DNA of 64,000 nt, taken from assembly GCA_017617525.1 (NCBI GenBank), contig JAFZWA010000060.1:62001-126000 (forward strand). Reading direction: 5' to 3'. The notes beneath the pieces are model-generated. The model saw nothing but the letters and a program-made list of their open reading frames with translations, was not told the origin of the DNA and did no database searches. The stretch is from Clostridiales bacterium (GTDB lineage Bacteria > Bacillota > Clostridia > Saccharofermentanales > Saccharofermentanaceae). How positions within the stretch are numbered: the stretch's first letter is position 1; each line of letters starts with the position of its first letter. The position numbers and the translations under genes are program-made. Positions 43,976 through 53,168 of this stretch are shown here, piece by piece.

Positions 43976-44625
43976 AATCACAGTTTTTCACCTATGACCA
44001 GACAACATGGCCGCGCGCCCAGCATTTTCACTACTACGCGAAAATGTTCCCGATGAACATCTCCCTGAACAGAAAGATCGACGTCACGGAGCTCCTTCCG
44101 GCGATCGAGAAAAAGGGATTCCGTCCGGATTGTGTGTTCTATTACATGGTTACCCGCGCGATCAACAATCAGGGCGAGCTTTCCGTTGCGTACAAGGACG
44201 GACAGATCGGCTGGTGGAATTACTTAAACCCGGCATATCCGGTCTATCACGAGGATGACGAGACGAGCACGATCCTTTGGACAGAGTACGACGAGGACTT
44301 CGCTGTTTTTAACGAAAAGTTCCTGACAGATCTGGAAAAGTACGGCAACAGCAAGGGCGTTTTCGCCATGAAGGGCATGCCGCCGACGAACAGCTATAAT
44401 GTCTGCTTCAATCCGTGGTTCTCTTTTGACGGATACTCCGTAGATCTTCACGAGATGAAGGATTATTTCTTCCCGACCGTCGACATGTGCAAGATCGTTG
44501 AGGAGAACGGCAGAAAGTATCTGCCGATCTCGATCACCGTGCATAAAGCGGCGACGGATCTGATCCACTTAAAGAAATTCTTCGACGACATCGAGAGCTA
44601 TTTCCCGATGTTCATCAACGATTAA
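43972..44625 (+). CDS. CatA-like (chloramphenicol acetyltransferase fold) protein lacking the catalytic His
   Basis: 217 residues, the CAT size and fold: YYAKMFPMNISLNRKIDVT, YNVCFNPWFSFDGYS (CAT: S-x-x-PW) and a C-terminal segment ITVHKAATDLIH. In classical CATs this last region is HHAVCDG with the second His as general base; here Lys replaces that His, although the Asp four residues on is kept. Resistance is therefore unlikely and another role, such as binding, seems more probable. The start overlaps the hydrolase stop; GAGGAG lies five bases upstream. Confidence 0.8.
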   Translation: MKSQFFTYDQTTWPRAQHFHYYAKMFPMNISLNRKIDVTELLPAIEKKGFRPDCVFYYMVTRAINNQGELSVAYKDGQIGWWNYLNPAYPVYHEDDETSTILWTEYDEDFAVFNEKFLTDLEKYGNSKGVFAMKGMPPTNSYNVCFNPWFSFDGYSVDLHEMKDYFFPTVDMCKIVEENGRKYLPISITVHKAATDLIHLKKFFDDIESYFPMFIND

Positions 44626-44639
44626 TGTGAGGTAGTTTT

Positions 44640-45557
44640 ATGACCGTTCGCGAATTGCAGGATGCGATCAACAAGGAAAAGAAGGAGCGCGATATCTGTA
44701 TCTTGGTACACGCATATCAGCGTCACGATATCTGGGAAGTAGCCGACTATATCGGTGACTCCTTCGGACTTGCCCAGGAAGCGGCAAAAGTATCTGCCAA
44801 GAAAGTCATCATGTGCGGTGTTCGCTTTATGGCCGAGACCGTAAAGATGCTTTCCCCGGAGAAACAGGTATATCTCGCGAACCCGACAGCGGGCTGCCCG
44901 ATGGCCGAGCAGATCGAGCCGGAAATGCTCGCCGCTTTAAAGGCCGAGAATCCGGACCACACGGTCGTTGCGTACATCAACACGACAGCTGAGCTGAAGA
45001 CACTCTGCGATGTCGCGGTCACATCTTCTTCCGCGGTAAAGATCATCAAGAACATCGATAACGATAAGATCCTTTTCGTACCGGACTGTAACCTCGGCGA
45101 CTGGATCGGCAAGAAGCTTCCGGAAAAGGAAATGAAGCTCGTCCACGGCGGATGTCCGACACACCTTCGTTTCACACAGAGAGATTTCGACAGAGCCCGC
45201 GAGGAACATCCGGGCGCGAAGATCCTGATCCATCCGGAGAGCCGTCCGGAATTCGTCGCTCAGGCGGATTTCGTCGGATCCACAACGGAGATCATGGCAT
45301 ATGCGAAGAAGAGCGATGAGAAGGAATTCATCATCGCGACGGAAAACAGTATCGTCGAGCATCTGCAGTTCGACTGCCCGGACAAGAGCTTTTTCGCACT
45401 TTCCAAAGACTGCGTCTGCCACAACATGCAGGCCACGACACTGGTCGATGTATACCGCACCGTTCTCGGTATCGGCGGCGAAGAGATCATCATGAGCGAT
45501 GAGCTGATCCGCGATTCCAGAAAGTGCATCGACGCGATGCTGGAACTCGGAAAATGA
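44640..45557 (+). CDS. nadA: Quinolinate synthase NadA
   Basis: 305 residues, typical of the short NadA form. Makes quinolinate from iminoaspartate and dihydroxyacetone phosphate with a [4Fe-4S] cluster. Expected cluster Cys are visible: MCGVRFMAE (about residue 60), GGCPTH (about 172) and KDCVCHNMQ (about 260). nadB and nadC are not in the window. RBS GTGAGGT, 14 bases after the CAT-like gene; overlaps mnmA by four bases (ATGA). Confidence 0.95.
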   Translation: MTVRELQDAINKEKKERDICILVHAYQRHDIWEVADYIGDSFGLAQEAAKVSAKKVIMCGVRFMAETVKMLSPEKQVYLANPTAGCPMAEQIEPEMLAALKAENPDHTVVAYINTTAELKTLCDVAVTSSSAVKIIKNIDNDKILFVPDCNLGDWIGKKLPEKEMKLVHGGCPTHLRFTQRDFDRAREEHPGAKILIHPESRPEFVAQADFVGSTTEIMAYAKKSDEKEFIIATENSIVEHLQFDCPDKSFFALSKDCVCHNMQATTLVDVYRTVLGIGGEEIIMSDELIRDSRKCIDAMLELGK

Positions 45558-46624
45558 GCAGCGCTTTGATCGCCATGAGCGGCGGCGTGGATTCTTCACT
45601 GGCCGCCAAGATCATGATGGACAGAGGATACGACTGTATCGGCTGCACCATGAAGCTATACAGCAACGAGGATATCGTTGTTGCCAATCCCAAGACATGC
45701 TGTTCTTTAGATGACGTGGAAGACGCGCGTTCTGTCTGCATGCACCTCGGCATCCCGTATTACGTTTTCAACTTCAAGGAAGAATTCAAGGAAAAGGTCA
45801 TCGGCAAGTTCGTTGATTCCTACGAACACGGAAGGACCCCGAATCCCTGTATCGACTGTAACCGCTATCTCAAATTCGGAAAGCTCTATGAGCGCGCGCA
45901 GGTCCTTAAGTGCGATGTGATCGTCACGGGCCACTATGCGCGTATCGAAAAAAGAGACGACGGTCGCTATCATCTTCTAAAAGCACTGGACGAGACCAAG
46001 GATCAGAGCTATGTGCTTTACAACCTGACGCAGGAACAGCTGGCGCATACGGTATTCCCGCTCGGCGATCTTCAGAAGAGCGAGGTTCGTGAGGCGGCGA
46101 AAGACGCGGGCATGATCAATGCCGAAAAAAGAGAAAGCCAGGACATTTGCTTCGTTCCCGACGGAGACTATGTTTCCTTCTTAAAGAAGACTACGGGAAA
46201 AGAATACCCGGCAGGCGATTTTGTCGATAAAGACGGAAAAGTACTCGGCACCCACAAAGGTATCGTCTGTTACACCCCGGGGCAGAGAAGAGGCCTGGGT
46301 CTTGCGCTTCCGGCGCCGATGTATGTCTCCCGCCTCGATGTGGAAAATAACCGAGTCATCCTCGTATACGATGAAGATCTTAGAAATACCGAAGCCCTGA
46401 TCGACGATGTCAACTGGATCAGTGGCGAAGTTCCTGAAGGTGAGATCCGCGTTACGGCAAAGCTCCGCTACCACCAAAAAGAACAGTGGGCGACTGCCAT
46501 TCCTCTGGAAGACGGAAAAGTCCGCCTTGTGTTCGACGAACCGATCCGTGCGATCACACCGGGACAAGCCGCGGTTTTCTATAACGGCGACGAAGTGATC
46601 GGTGGCGGAACCATTATCGGATAA
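45554..46624 (+). CDS. mnmA: tRNA-specific 2-thiouridylase MnmA
   Basis: 356 residues from ATG 45554, inside the nadA stop. PP-loop SGGVDSS at residues 9-15, catalytic Cys in NPCIDCNRYLKFG (about 100), second Cys in SQDICFVPDG (about 200). It puts sulfur on U34 of Lys, Glu and Gln tRNAs. Last gene of the hydrolase-CAT-nadA-mnmA operon; the long terminator hairpin begins five bases after its stop. Confidence 0.95.
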   Translation: MSSALIAMSGGVDSSLAAKIMMDRGYDCIGCTMKLYSNEDIVVANPKTCCSLDDVEDARSVCMHLGIPYYVFNFKEEFKEKVIGKFVDSYEHGRTPNPCIDCNRYLKFGKLYERAQVLKCDVIVTGHYARIEKRDDGRYHLLKALDETKDQSYVLYNLTQEQLAHTVFPLGDLQKSEVREAAKDAGMINAEKRESQDICFVPDGDYVSFLKKTTGKEYPAGDFVDKDGKVLGTHKGIVCYTPGQRRGLGLALPAPMYVSRLDVENNRVILVYDEDLRNTEALIDDVNWISGEVPEGEIRVTAKLRYHQKEQWATAIPLEDGKVRLVFDEPIRAITPGQAAVFYNGDEVIGGGTIIG

Positions 46625-46628
46625 TCTC

Positions 46629-46706
46629 GGCTTTCTTTGAAATAAACCTTACGGCCCTTCACCTCACTTTGTTCGGAGGTGCCTTCAGGTTATTTCGAAG
46701 AAAGCC
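46629..46706. terminator. Long terminator hairpin after mnmA
   Basis: ggctttcttt-gaaataaacct (46629-46649) pairs with aggttatttc-gaagaaagcc (46687-46706), one bulge. The loop holds a second GC-rich hairpin (acctc ... gaggt). Same design as the terminators at 6438 and 43245 but the cap sequence is different. Confidence 0.65.
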
Positions 46707-46861
46707 ATTATTCCGAAGGATATATTTTGAAAGAATAATAATTTATCGTTTATCGATAAAAAATACTTGCAATTCAATATGCGCCATGATAATATCCAAT
46801 CAGATGAAGCTAATCTGAAAAGACGGGAAATCGTGAAGAATATGAAAGAGGAGCGTGTATC

Positions 46862-47473
46862 ATGGTTTTTATTGGTTGTATTGTAGCCGCATGTATTATC
46901 GTCCTGGGATTGATCTGTAAAGGCTGGAAAAAAGACGACGAAGTTGCATCAGGATGTCTCACATGGCTGGTGACTATCGGCGCGACTATCGGCGTCATTG
47001 TCTTAATACTCGTTGGCTATGCGTTCTACAGCGTGTCCAGATTCATTGAAGCGGACACAAAATGGTATGAACAAACGGAGCTGACCGCCGAAGATAAAGA
47101 ACGTTGGAGCTATTATGTGGCTCTTCCGGAGGCGCAGCACTGTTTTGAGTACTATTCTTATCGTGGATATCGCGACAGAAAGTACATGATCGAGACGCGT
47201 GCATATACCAGTATCGAGAAAATGTGCGAGGACCTGCCGGAAGGCTGTGAAGATGCTATCTCAAAAGCCATTCTTTCCGAGCCGAAAGAGGAGGAAGATA
47301 TTCGCGGGGTAGATGTAAAACAATATAAAGTAGAAAACGACCTGCTTCCTTTGACCGACAACGAAGAAATCAGAAGTAAGTACGATGCTTATGCGACGGC
47401 AGGGTCGCGACAATACTACGTCAACGAATACGAAGTCGGGATGTATAGATTCATCCTATGCTTCCAGACGTAA
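46862..47473 (+). CDS. Small membrane protein of unknown function
   Basis: 203 residues. Two N-terminal membrane segments (about 2-20 and 38-60) and a C-terminal extracytoplasmic domain of about 135 residues with two Cys near its start and Tyr-rich stretches. No family recognised. Single gene; AGAGGAG is eight bases before the ATG. The 237-base upstream gap holds the mnmA terminator and a tttatcgataaa palindrome (46752-46763). Confidence 0.7.
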   Translation: MVFIGCIVAACIIVLGLICKGWKKDDEVASGCLTWLVTIGATIGVIVLILVGYAFYSVSRFIEADTKWYEQTELTAEDKERWSYYVALPEAQHCFEYYSYRGYRDRKYMIETRAYTSIEKMCEDLPEGCEDAISKAILSEPKEEEDIRGVDVKQYKVENDLLPLTDNEEIRSKYDAYATAGSRQYYVNEYEVGMYRFILCFQT

Positions 47474-47622
47474 CAGTTATTCGACTCCGAGGAATTACCT
47501 ATTCGATTTCAGGGTAAAACGTGGTACAATACGCGTGGTTGAATTGAATCAGTTCCGGTGGCGAGTGCTTTTGCCGCGGAAAAAGAACTGAAAATATATA
47601 ATTCCCTAGAAAAGGAGACACC

Positions 47623-48372
47623 ATGCTCGAATTACAGCATGTCTCATTCGAAGTGAATGAGGACGGGCAGGAGAAAGGAATCCTGCATGATATTAACCTC
47701 GTGATCCCGGACGGAAATCTGACCGTTATCACAGGACCGAACGGTGGCGGTAAATCCACTCTGGCGAAGATCATTGCCGGTATTCTTACGCCGACGGAGG
47801 GCAAGATCCTCTTTAACGGCGAGGATATCACGGAGATGTCCATTACCGACCGCGCGAAGAAGGGTATCGGATTCGCGTTCCAGCAGCCGGTGCGTTTTAA
47901 GGGACTTCAGGTATTTGACCTGATCCGCCTGGCGACAGGTTCGAAGCTTTCTTCGGTAGATGCTTGCAAGTATCTTTCCGAAGTCGGTCTTTGCGCGCGA
48001 GAGTATATCAATCGTGAAGTGAACGCCAGCCTTTCCGGAGGTGAGCTGAAGCGTATCGAGATCGCGACAGTTCTCGCGAAGGGCTCGCAGCTCTCCGTGT
48101 TCGATGAGCCGGAAGCCGGTATCGACCTTTGGAGCTTCCAGAACCTCATCAAGGTTTTCGAAAGCATGAGAAAGAAGATCAAGGACAGCTCGATCCTGAT
48201 TATTTCCCACCAGGAGAGGATCCTGAATATTGCCGATGAGGTCGTTGTCATCAGCGACGGAAACCTCGTCGCACATGGTCCGAAGGACGAGATCCTGCCG
48301 TCGCTCGAGGGCACTATGTCCGCCGTGAAACGCTGCGGCAAGGGGCTGACTGAGGAAGGAGGCGAGGAGTAA
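47623..48372 (+). CDS. sufC: SufC-type ABC ATPase of a minimal SUF system
   Basis: 249 residues. Walker A GPNGGGKST (about 38-46), signature LSGGELKRIEIA, Walker B SVFDEPEAGID, H-loop IISHQ. The LSGGELKR form is typical of SufC. It overlaps the next gene by one base. Upstream TACAAT at 47524-47529 may be the -10. Confidence 0.9.
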   Translation: MLELQHVSFEVNEDGQEKGILHDINLVIPDGNLTVITGPNGGGKSTLAKIIAGILTPTEGKILFNGEDITEMSITDRAKKGIGFAFQQPVRFKGLQVFDLIRLATGSKLSSVDACKYLSEVGLCAREYINREVNASLSGGELKRIEIATVLAKGSQLSVFDEPEAGIDLWSFQNLIKVFESMRKKIKDSSILIISHQERILNIADEVVVISDGNLVAHGPKDEILPSLEGTMSAVKRCGKGLTEEGGEE

Positions 48373-49298
48373 TGCTGAATCTGGATGCTACATCAGATCG
48401 CCTTTTGGCGGAAGTTGCTGACCTTCATAAGGTCCCGGTCGGAGCGTTTAACATCCGCGCCAACGGTAAGGCAGTCGCGAGAAATTCCTCTGCGAACATC
48501 GACATTATCCCGAAGGAAAACGGCTCGGGCATCGATATCAAGATCAAGCCCGGAACGAAGAACGAGAGCGTTCACATTCCGGTCGTCATGACCGCCAGCG
48601 GCATCAAGGAGATCGTCTATAACGATTTCTATATCGGCGAAGACTGTGATGTCGTCATCGTTGCCGGCTGCGGTATCGACAACTGCGGTCCGAAGGACAG
48701 CGAGCACGACGGTATCCACCGCTTCTTCGTAGGTAAGGGCTCGAAGGTCAAATATGTCGAGAAGCACTATGGTTCCGGTGAGGGCACCGGTAAGCGTATC
48801 CTCAATCCGGGCACCGAAGTCTACATGGAAGAAGACAGCTACATGGAGATGGAAATGACGCAGATCAAGGGCGTTGATGACACTGTCCGTGACACGAAGG
48901 CGGAGCTCGGCAAGGGCGCAAGACTGGTCGTTCATGAGCGTCTCATGACCCATGGGGATCAGAAGGCCGTAAGTAATTACCGTGTTGATCTTAACGGTGA
49001 AGGCTGCTCGGCTGACGTCGTTTCCCGTTCGGTTGCCAAGGATGATTCTTATCAGAAGTTCGACGCGGTCCTGAACGGCAACACCGCCTGCTCCGGACAC
49101 ACCGAGTGCGACGCGATCATCATGGATAACGGCAGGATCCTGGCAGTTCCGGGACTCGAAGCGAATAACGTCGACGCGGCGCTCGTGCATGAGGCGGCCA
49201 TCGGTAAGATCGCGGGTGAGCAGCTGATCAAGCTGATGACGCTGGGTCTTACGGAGGCGGAAGCTGAGGAGCAGATCATCAACGGCTTCCTGAAGTGA
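48372..49298 (+). CDS. sufB: SufB/SufD-family Fe-S scaffold protein (short form)
   Basis: 308 residues, much shorter than SufB (about 470). The beta-helix core GSKVKYVEKHYGSGEGTGK and the C-terminal part with HTECDAI, HEAAIGKIAGEQLIKLMTLGL and the NGF end are SufB/D hallmarks. With SufC it matches the two-gene SUF-like minimal system described in anaerobes, which lacks SufD, SufS and SufU. None of those genes is in the window. Confidence 0.88.
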   Translation: MLNLDATSDRLLAEVADLHKVPVGAFNIRANGKAVARNSSANIDIIPKENGSGIDIKIKPGTKNESVHIPVVMTASGIKEIVYNDFYIGEDCDVVIVAGCGIDNCGPKDSEHDGIHRFFVGKGSKVKYVEKHYGSGEGTGKRILNPGTEVYMEEDSYMEMEMTQIKGVDDTVRDTKAELGKGARLVVHERLMTHGDQKAVSNYRVDLNGEGCSADVVSRSVAKDDSYQKFDAVLNGNTACSGHTECDAIIMDNGRILAVPGLEANNVDAALVHEAAIGKIAGEQLIKLMTLGLTEAEAEEQIINGFLK

Positions 49299-49331
49299 TC
49301 TGATCTAATCTAAAATGAATACGCAATCAGC

Positions 49332-49377
49332 AAGGCTGTGTGTTTACCGGGAGATTCCGAAAACACACAGCCTTTTT
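49332..49377 (+). terminator. Intrinsic terminator after sufB
   Basis: aaggctgtgtgttt / aaacacacagcctt with a 15-base loop and TTTTTC. Ends the sufCB transcript. Confidence 0.85.
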
Positions 49378-49499
49378 CATGCAAGAAAGACGGCGGAAAA
49401 AATTTCCCCCGGATGTGTGACCAAACACGTTTATAATTTATCTAATGGGTATATCGAAAAAAGCGCTTATTTCATTAAGTTGAGAAAAAGGAGGCATCG

Positions 49500-50045
49500 A
49501 TGACCAACGCTGAAGAACAGCGACTGGTGTTAGCTTCAAAGAAAAACGATAAAGAAGCTTTCGCGAGTCTGATTCAGTTGAATAAACAGTATATGTATAA
49601 AGTCGCACTGGCCATTCTTATGAATGACGAGGATGTTGCCGACGCGATGCAGGATACCATTCTTACCTGCTGGGAGAAGATCACAGGCCTTCGGGAAGAA
49701 CGGTATTTCAAAACATGGATGACAAAGATACTGATCAATCACTGCTATGCAATGATAAATGAAAGGAAACGTTTTACGGACCTTTCCGAATGGAAGGAGC
49801 CCACTGTCACAGATGAGTACAATCTCGAACTCAAAGAGGCGCTGAGCCTTCTCGATGAGAAATACCGTCCGGTGGTGATCCTCTATTATGTGCACGAGTT
49901 CGAAACGAAAGAAATCGCGCAGATCCTGAATATCAGTAAGAGTGCAGTCACGACACGGTTGCAGCGGGCAAGAAAGAAACTTGCCGGATACTACAACAGT
50001 GATTTTCGAGGAGAAATGAGAAATGAACGAAAAGAATATATTTGA
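49500..50045 (+). CDS. ECF-family RNA polymerase sigma factor
   Basis: 181 residues. Region 2 (about 15-85: DKEAFASLIQLNKQYMYKVA ... DAMQDTILTCWEKI) and region 4 (about 115-170: ALSLLDEKYRPVVILYYVHE ... NISKSAVTTRLQRARKKL). AAAAGGAGG precedes the start. It overlaps the next gene, its probable anti-sigma factor, by 23 bases. Targets unknown; one is likely its own promoter. Confidence 0.93.
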   Translation: MTNAEEQRLVLASKKNDKEAFASLIQLNKQYMYKVALAILMNDEDVADAMQDTILTCWEKITGLREERYFKTWMTKILINHCYAMINERKRFTDLSEWKEPTVTDEYNLELKEALSLLDEKYRPVVILYYVHEFETKEIAQILNISKSAVTTRLQRARKKLAGYYNSDFRGEMRNERKEYI

Positions 50046-51744
50046 AGAGAATGTAATGATTCCGGATATTGTTGATGCCAAAGTGGATCAGGCACTTTCA
50101 GATCTGCCGGATCATGGGGCGATCCGGGAAGTGAGCCCGAAGAAGAAAAAGAACAACGGAAAGACCGTTACCCGCGTGATGGCTTTTGTCGCTGCTGTAG
50201 CCGTCCTTCTTGGGTCTTATGGCGTGTATCGCGCGGTAAGATCCGGAAAGGAGAAAGCAGATGCGGAATCCCTGATTTCGGAAGGCACTGATCGCCAGAA
50301 TGGAACGATCAGTCAAAGATTTACCATTATGGTCGCCGGACAGGGACTGAGAGAAGATAATTCGATCCCTTTTGAGAATTTGACTTCGCAATTCACGGGC
50401 ATGTCAATGTCCTACTCTAATTACAAATTTGAGTGCGAGTTTCCTCTTTCTGTTGTCGGTGACAATGTGGAGAGCGTGGAGTATTCGTTCAAAAATGCAG
50501 ATGTGGCGATCATCCATAACGGAACTTCACCGGACAATATCACGGGAGAAAAGATCGATCTGGATGAATGGTATCTTTCCGAGTGGACGGATGAACCAAA
50601 CAGGTATTATATAGGGAATGGGGAATTTGACATAGGTACGGTCGATTTTTATCATGCGTACAAAGAGACGGCTCCTTTCGGATCCGGAGAAAACAATAAA
50701 AAGTATCTCTGCGTACTGACCGTGGGCCGTAGTGATCTTTATGAACATCAAGTTCTCCAGGAAAAAGACAATTACAATGCTTTTACCTGCGATTTTCTTA
50801 CCGCCATGTGTAAGGATATCGTGGTCACGATCAAAGTCAATTTCGAAGATGGTTCGAGTGAAGTCACCGATATCGGTATCAAGGGTGCAGAAGTCCCCTA
50901 TTCCTATCAGGATGAGGATGGAACTGTATATAACGAAATGGGGACAGGTTTTGCATGCTATATCAAAGGATCATCGGAGGAGCCGGGTGAGGTCCACCTG
51001 AGATCTTTTGAGGAAGAAGGAATTGATAAGGAAGCATTTTGGGAGGAAGAAAAGGGCTTGAACTATGAGCCGGATGAGGAAGTGGTTCAGGAACAGGAAA
51101 GACTGAGAGATCTTGTTGAAGAAAAGAACATCCTGAATGCTCCGGATCTGCCGGTCATTCCGTATACGTTCGAAAACGGAAATGGTGGACTTGGCAGATA
51201 TTTCGAGTCGGGATCTGTCTGGATCGATTTCGGGTTCCCCTTCATAGTAAGCGGGGAGGATGTCGACCATGTGGAATACAGGTCCGCATGCGAGAATCTG
51301 TGTTTTTATGTTTACCATAGAGCAGGAGATGAAGAATACAGGATCGAAGGAACGGAAAGCAGTATCGGTTCCGGCAGAAACGATGCGGCGTTTGCGGAGG
51401 ATCCCGAACATCCGAAAAAAGGAGAACAGGTATATTATTGCTACTCATCCTTCTCCATGAAGTATCCGGTAGAGGAAATGCAGAATTATGAACTGTACGT
51501 GGAATATGATGCGAGCGACATTGAGGAATTGAAGTCCAAGGATACGGATCTGTATACGATGAAGGGATACGAGGATTCCGACTATTATAATACTGCCTTG
51601 AAAGACGCAGCTATGGAGATGACGGTATATTTCCGGGATGGGACGAGTGTGACAAAGAAGATCGGATTCGCACTTATTCTGGAGCCATCTGAGGAAGTGT
51701 CCAGTTACAATGATCGAAACCTCTATGCCTATATCATCGAATGA
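50023..51744 (+). CDS. Probable membrane anti-sigma factor with a large outer domain
   Basis: 573 residues. A 48-residue cytoplasmic segment (charged, KKKKNNGK before the membrane), one membrane segment about 50-68, then about 500 residues outside that appear to be two related beta-rich domains: FTIMVAG...YKFECEFPLSVVGDNVESVEYSFKN and VSGEDVDHVEYRSACENLCF-type stretches correspond (roughly 85-330 and 370-573). Position after an ECF gene and topology suit an anti-sigma factor whose outer part senses a signal. The duplicated outer domain is unrecognised. Confidence 0.75.
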   Translation: MNEKNIFEENVMIPDIVDAKVDQALSDLPDHGAIREVSPKKKKNNGKTVTRVMAFVAAVAVLLGSYGVYRAVRSGKEKADAESLISEGTDRQNGTISQRFTIMVAGQGLREDNSIPFENLTSQFTGMSMSYSNYKFECEFPLSVVGDNVESVEYSFKNADVAIIHNGTSPDNITGEKIDLDEWYLSEWTDEPNRYYIGNGEFDIGTVDFYHAYKETAPFGSGENNKKYLCVLTVGRSDLYEHQVLQEKDNYNAFTCDFLTAMCKDIVVTIKVNFEDGSSEVTDIGIKGAEVPYSYQDEDGTVYNEMGTGFACYIKGSSEEPGEVHLRSFEEEGIDKEAFWEEEKGLNYEPDEEVVQEQERLRDLVEEKNILNAPDLPVIPYTFENGNGGLGRYFESGSVWIDFGFPFIVSGEDVDHVEYRSACENLCFYVYHRAGDEEYRIEGTESSIGSGRNDAAFAEDPEHPKKGEQVYYCYSSFSMKYPVEEMQNYELYVEYDASDIEELKSKDTDLYTMKGYEDSDYYNTALKDAAMEMTVYFRDGTSVTKKIGFALILEPSEEVSSYNDRNLYAYIIE

Positions 51745-51792
51745 GCGCGGGAAGATCTTACGTGACGGAGCAGAAAAGTCTCGGATGAAAAG

Positions 51793-51820
51793 AAAAAGGA
51801 CGGTGGATGCCGTCCTTTTT
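51793..51820. terminator. Bidirectional terminator next to tRNA-Ala
   Basis: aaaaaggacgg / ccgtccttttt with a TGGATG loop. Runs of A and T on both sides serve the anti-sigma gene and the minus-strand tRNA. Confidence 0.85.
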
Positions 51821-51825
51821 CTTTA

Positions 51826-51901
51826 TGGTGGAGCATATGAGGATCGAACTCACGACCTCCAGATTGCGAACCTGGCGCTCTCCCAGCTGAGCTAATGCCC
51901 C
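51826..51901 (-). tRNA. tRNA-Ala (anticodon CGC)
   Basis: 76 bases including an encoded CCA. The acceptor stem GGGGCAT/ATGCTCC contains the G3:U70 pair that identifies alanine tRNA. The anticodon stem CCAGG/TCTGG carries loop TTCGCAA, anticodon CGC, reading GCG. T loop sequence GTTCGATCC is normal. Several serine and tyrosine integrases use tRNA genes as targets, but nothing here suggests an insertion. Confidence 0.95.
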
Positions 51902-52004
51902 GAATTACTTCACTATTATCGTGGTTGACTCATTAAATGTCAAGGCGAATTTTCCCATCTTCTGTGGTATAGTAGGTGGAAGAAAAAGGGAAAGGGAGTA
52001 TCCG

Positions 52005-53168
52005 ATGAAAGCCTTGAAAAGAATCATCAGTATCGCCTGCGCGGCGGCAGTTATCATGGGGATCTCCGCGGCGTCGACAGTTGCTTTTACTAAGGAAGCC
52101 GACACACTTGTTGTGGACGGCAAGACTTTTTCTTCGACCAGAAACTGCAAGGGTGACAACTGGAAGTACAACGCGGAATCGCACACTCTTTCTCTGAACG
52201 GATATGACGGCATGTACATCGATCTGGGTACGCAGGAAGGTGCGGTGATCGAGCTTTCCGGCGAAAACAAAGTCGTATCTCACGTCGCGTCCCCGGCGAT
52301 CCTTGTGGAAGGTGATCTGACGATCACGGGCGAGGGAACGCTTTCTTTAGAAGTGGATGCATGTCACAGCGCGGTATGCGCGCAGGGCGGATCTCTTACG
52401 ATCGAAAACACGAAGATATCCGTTTCCGGAAGCGGCGAAGTTCCTGATTCCGCGTATCTTCTTTCGGCGGATAACACGATTTCGATGACGGGATCTGAGA
52501 TCTCGATCTCGGATTCGATCTCCGGCTCCGGCGGAGCGATCGGCTCGATGAACGGGGACATCCTGGTGAACGAAGGCTGTAAGGTCTCCGTTTCTACCGC
52601 GACAAAAGGACTCGCTGCGTTAAGTGGAAGAGTGTCGATTCAAGGTGAAAACACGACGGTGGATATCACGGCTTCGGAAAACACGCTCTACGCGAGATCC
52701 GGGATCACGGTGGAAAAGCCGGCGAAGCTTCGCACGGAGAGTAAAAACGCGGTCACATCCGTTTACTGCCCGGAGGGAAACATCGTATTTAATTCGGTCG
52801 CGGTGGATATAAAATCGGCAAGTGCAGCGATGGCGGCAAAGTCCATCCAGCTGAACGGCTGCTATATCAATGATCCTTTTGACTGCCTGATCTCAGAAGT
52901 ATCGGAGCTTCAGACGGTGACTCTTTATGACGAGGTATGGGGCGAGGTGCACATTATTTCGGGAATCGCCCCGACTCCGACGCCTACGCCTACTCCCACG
53001 CCGACACCGATCCCGACGCCTACGACGGAACCGGAAGAATTCGGAAATTCGAGCAGAGGGATCACACCTCGCATGATCATCGGAGGTGTGCTGGTCGTAG
53101 CTGCTTTAGCCGTATTTGCGGTGATCCTGATTAAAGAACTCCGATCTCGATCTCATTACCGTCGATAA
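52005..53168 (+). CDS. Cell-surface protein with beta-helix-like repeats and C-terminal anchor
   Basis: 387 residues from ATG 52005 after AAAGGGAG. Signal peptide (to about residue 28). Residues about 60-310 consist of short repeats such as GDLTITGEGTLSLE, GGSLTIENTKISVSG and ISMTGSEISISD, pointing to a right-handed beta-helix, often carbohydrate-binding. A (Pro-Thr) linker (about 325-345), then a C-terminal membrane segment with RSRSHYRR tail. Its last 38 bases overlap the end of the convergent GH31 gene. Confidence 0.8.
   Translation: MKALKRIISIACAAAVIMGISAASTVAFTKEADTLVVDGKTFSSTRNCKGDNWKYNAESHTLSLNGYDGMYIDLGTQEGAVIELSGENKVVSHVASPAILVEGDLTITGEGTLSLEVDACHSAVCAQGGSLTIENTKISVSGSGEVPDSAYLLSADNTISMTGSEISISDSISGSGGAIGSMNGDILVNEGCKVSVSTATKGLAALSGRVSIQGENTTVDITASENTLYARSGITVEKPAKLRTESKNAVTSVYCPEGNIVFNSVAVDIKSASAAMAAKSIQLNGCYINDPFDCLISEVSELQTVTLYDEVWGEVHIISGIAPTPTPTPTPTPTPIPTPTTEPEEFGNSSRGITPRMIIGGVLVVAALAVFAVILIKELRSRSHYRR

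Noticed and set aside
43972-44625. Chloramphenicol resistance gene
   Set aside because: The catalytic His is replaced by Lys, and the gene is in a housekeeping-like operon with nadA and mnmA.
51826-51901. tRNA-Ala as integration site of the mobile element
   Set aside because: The element lies 25 kb away, and no integrase or tRNA 3'-end duplicate was seen near the tRNA.
52969-53030. DNA tandem repeat of about 12 bp
   Set aside because: It is the coding sequence of the Pro-Thr linker of the surface protein, explained by protein composition.
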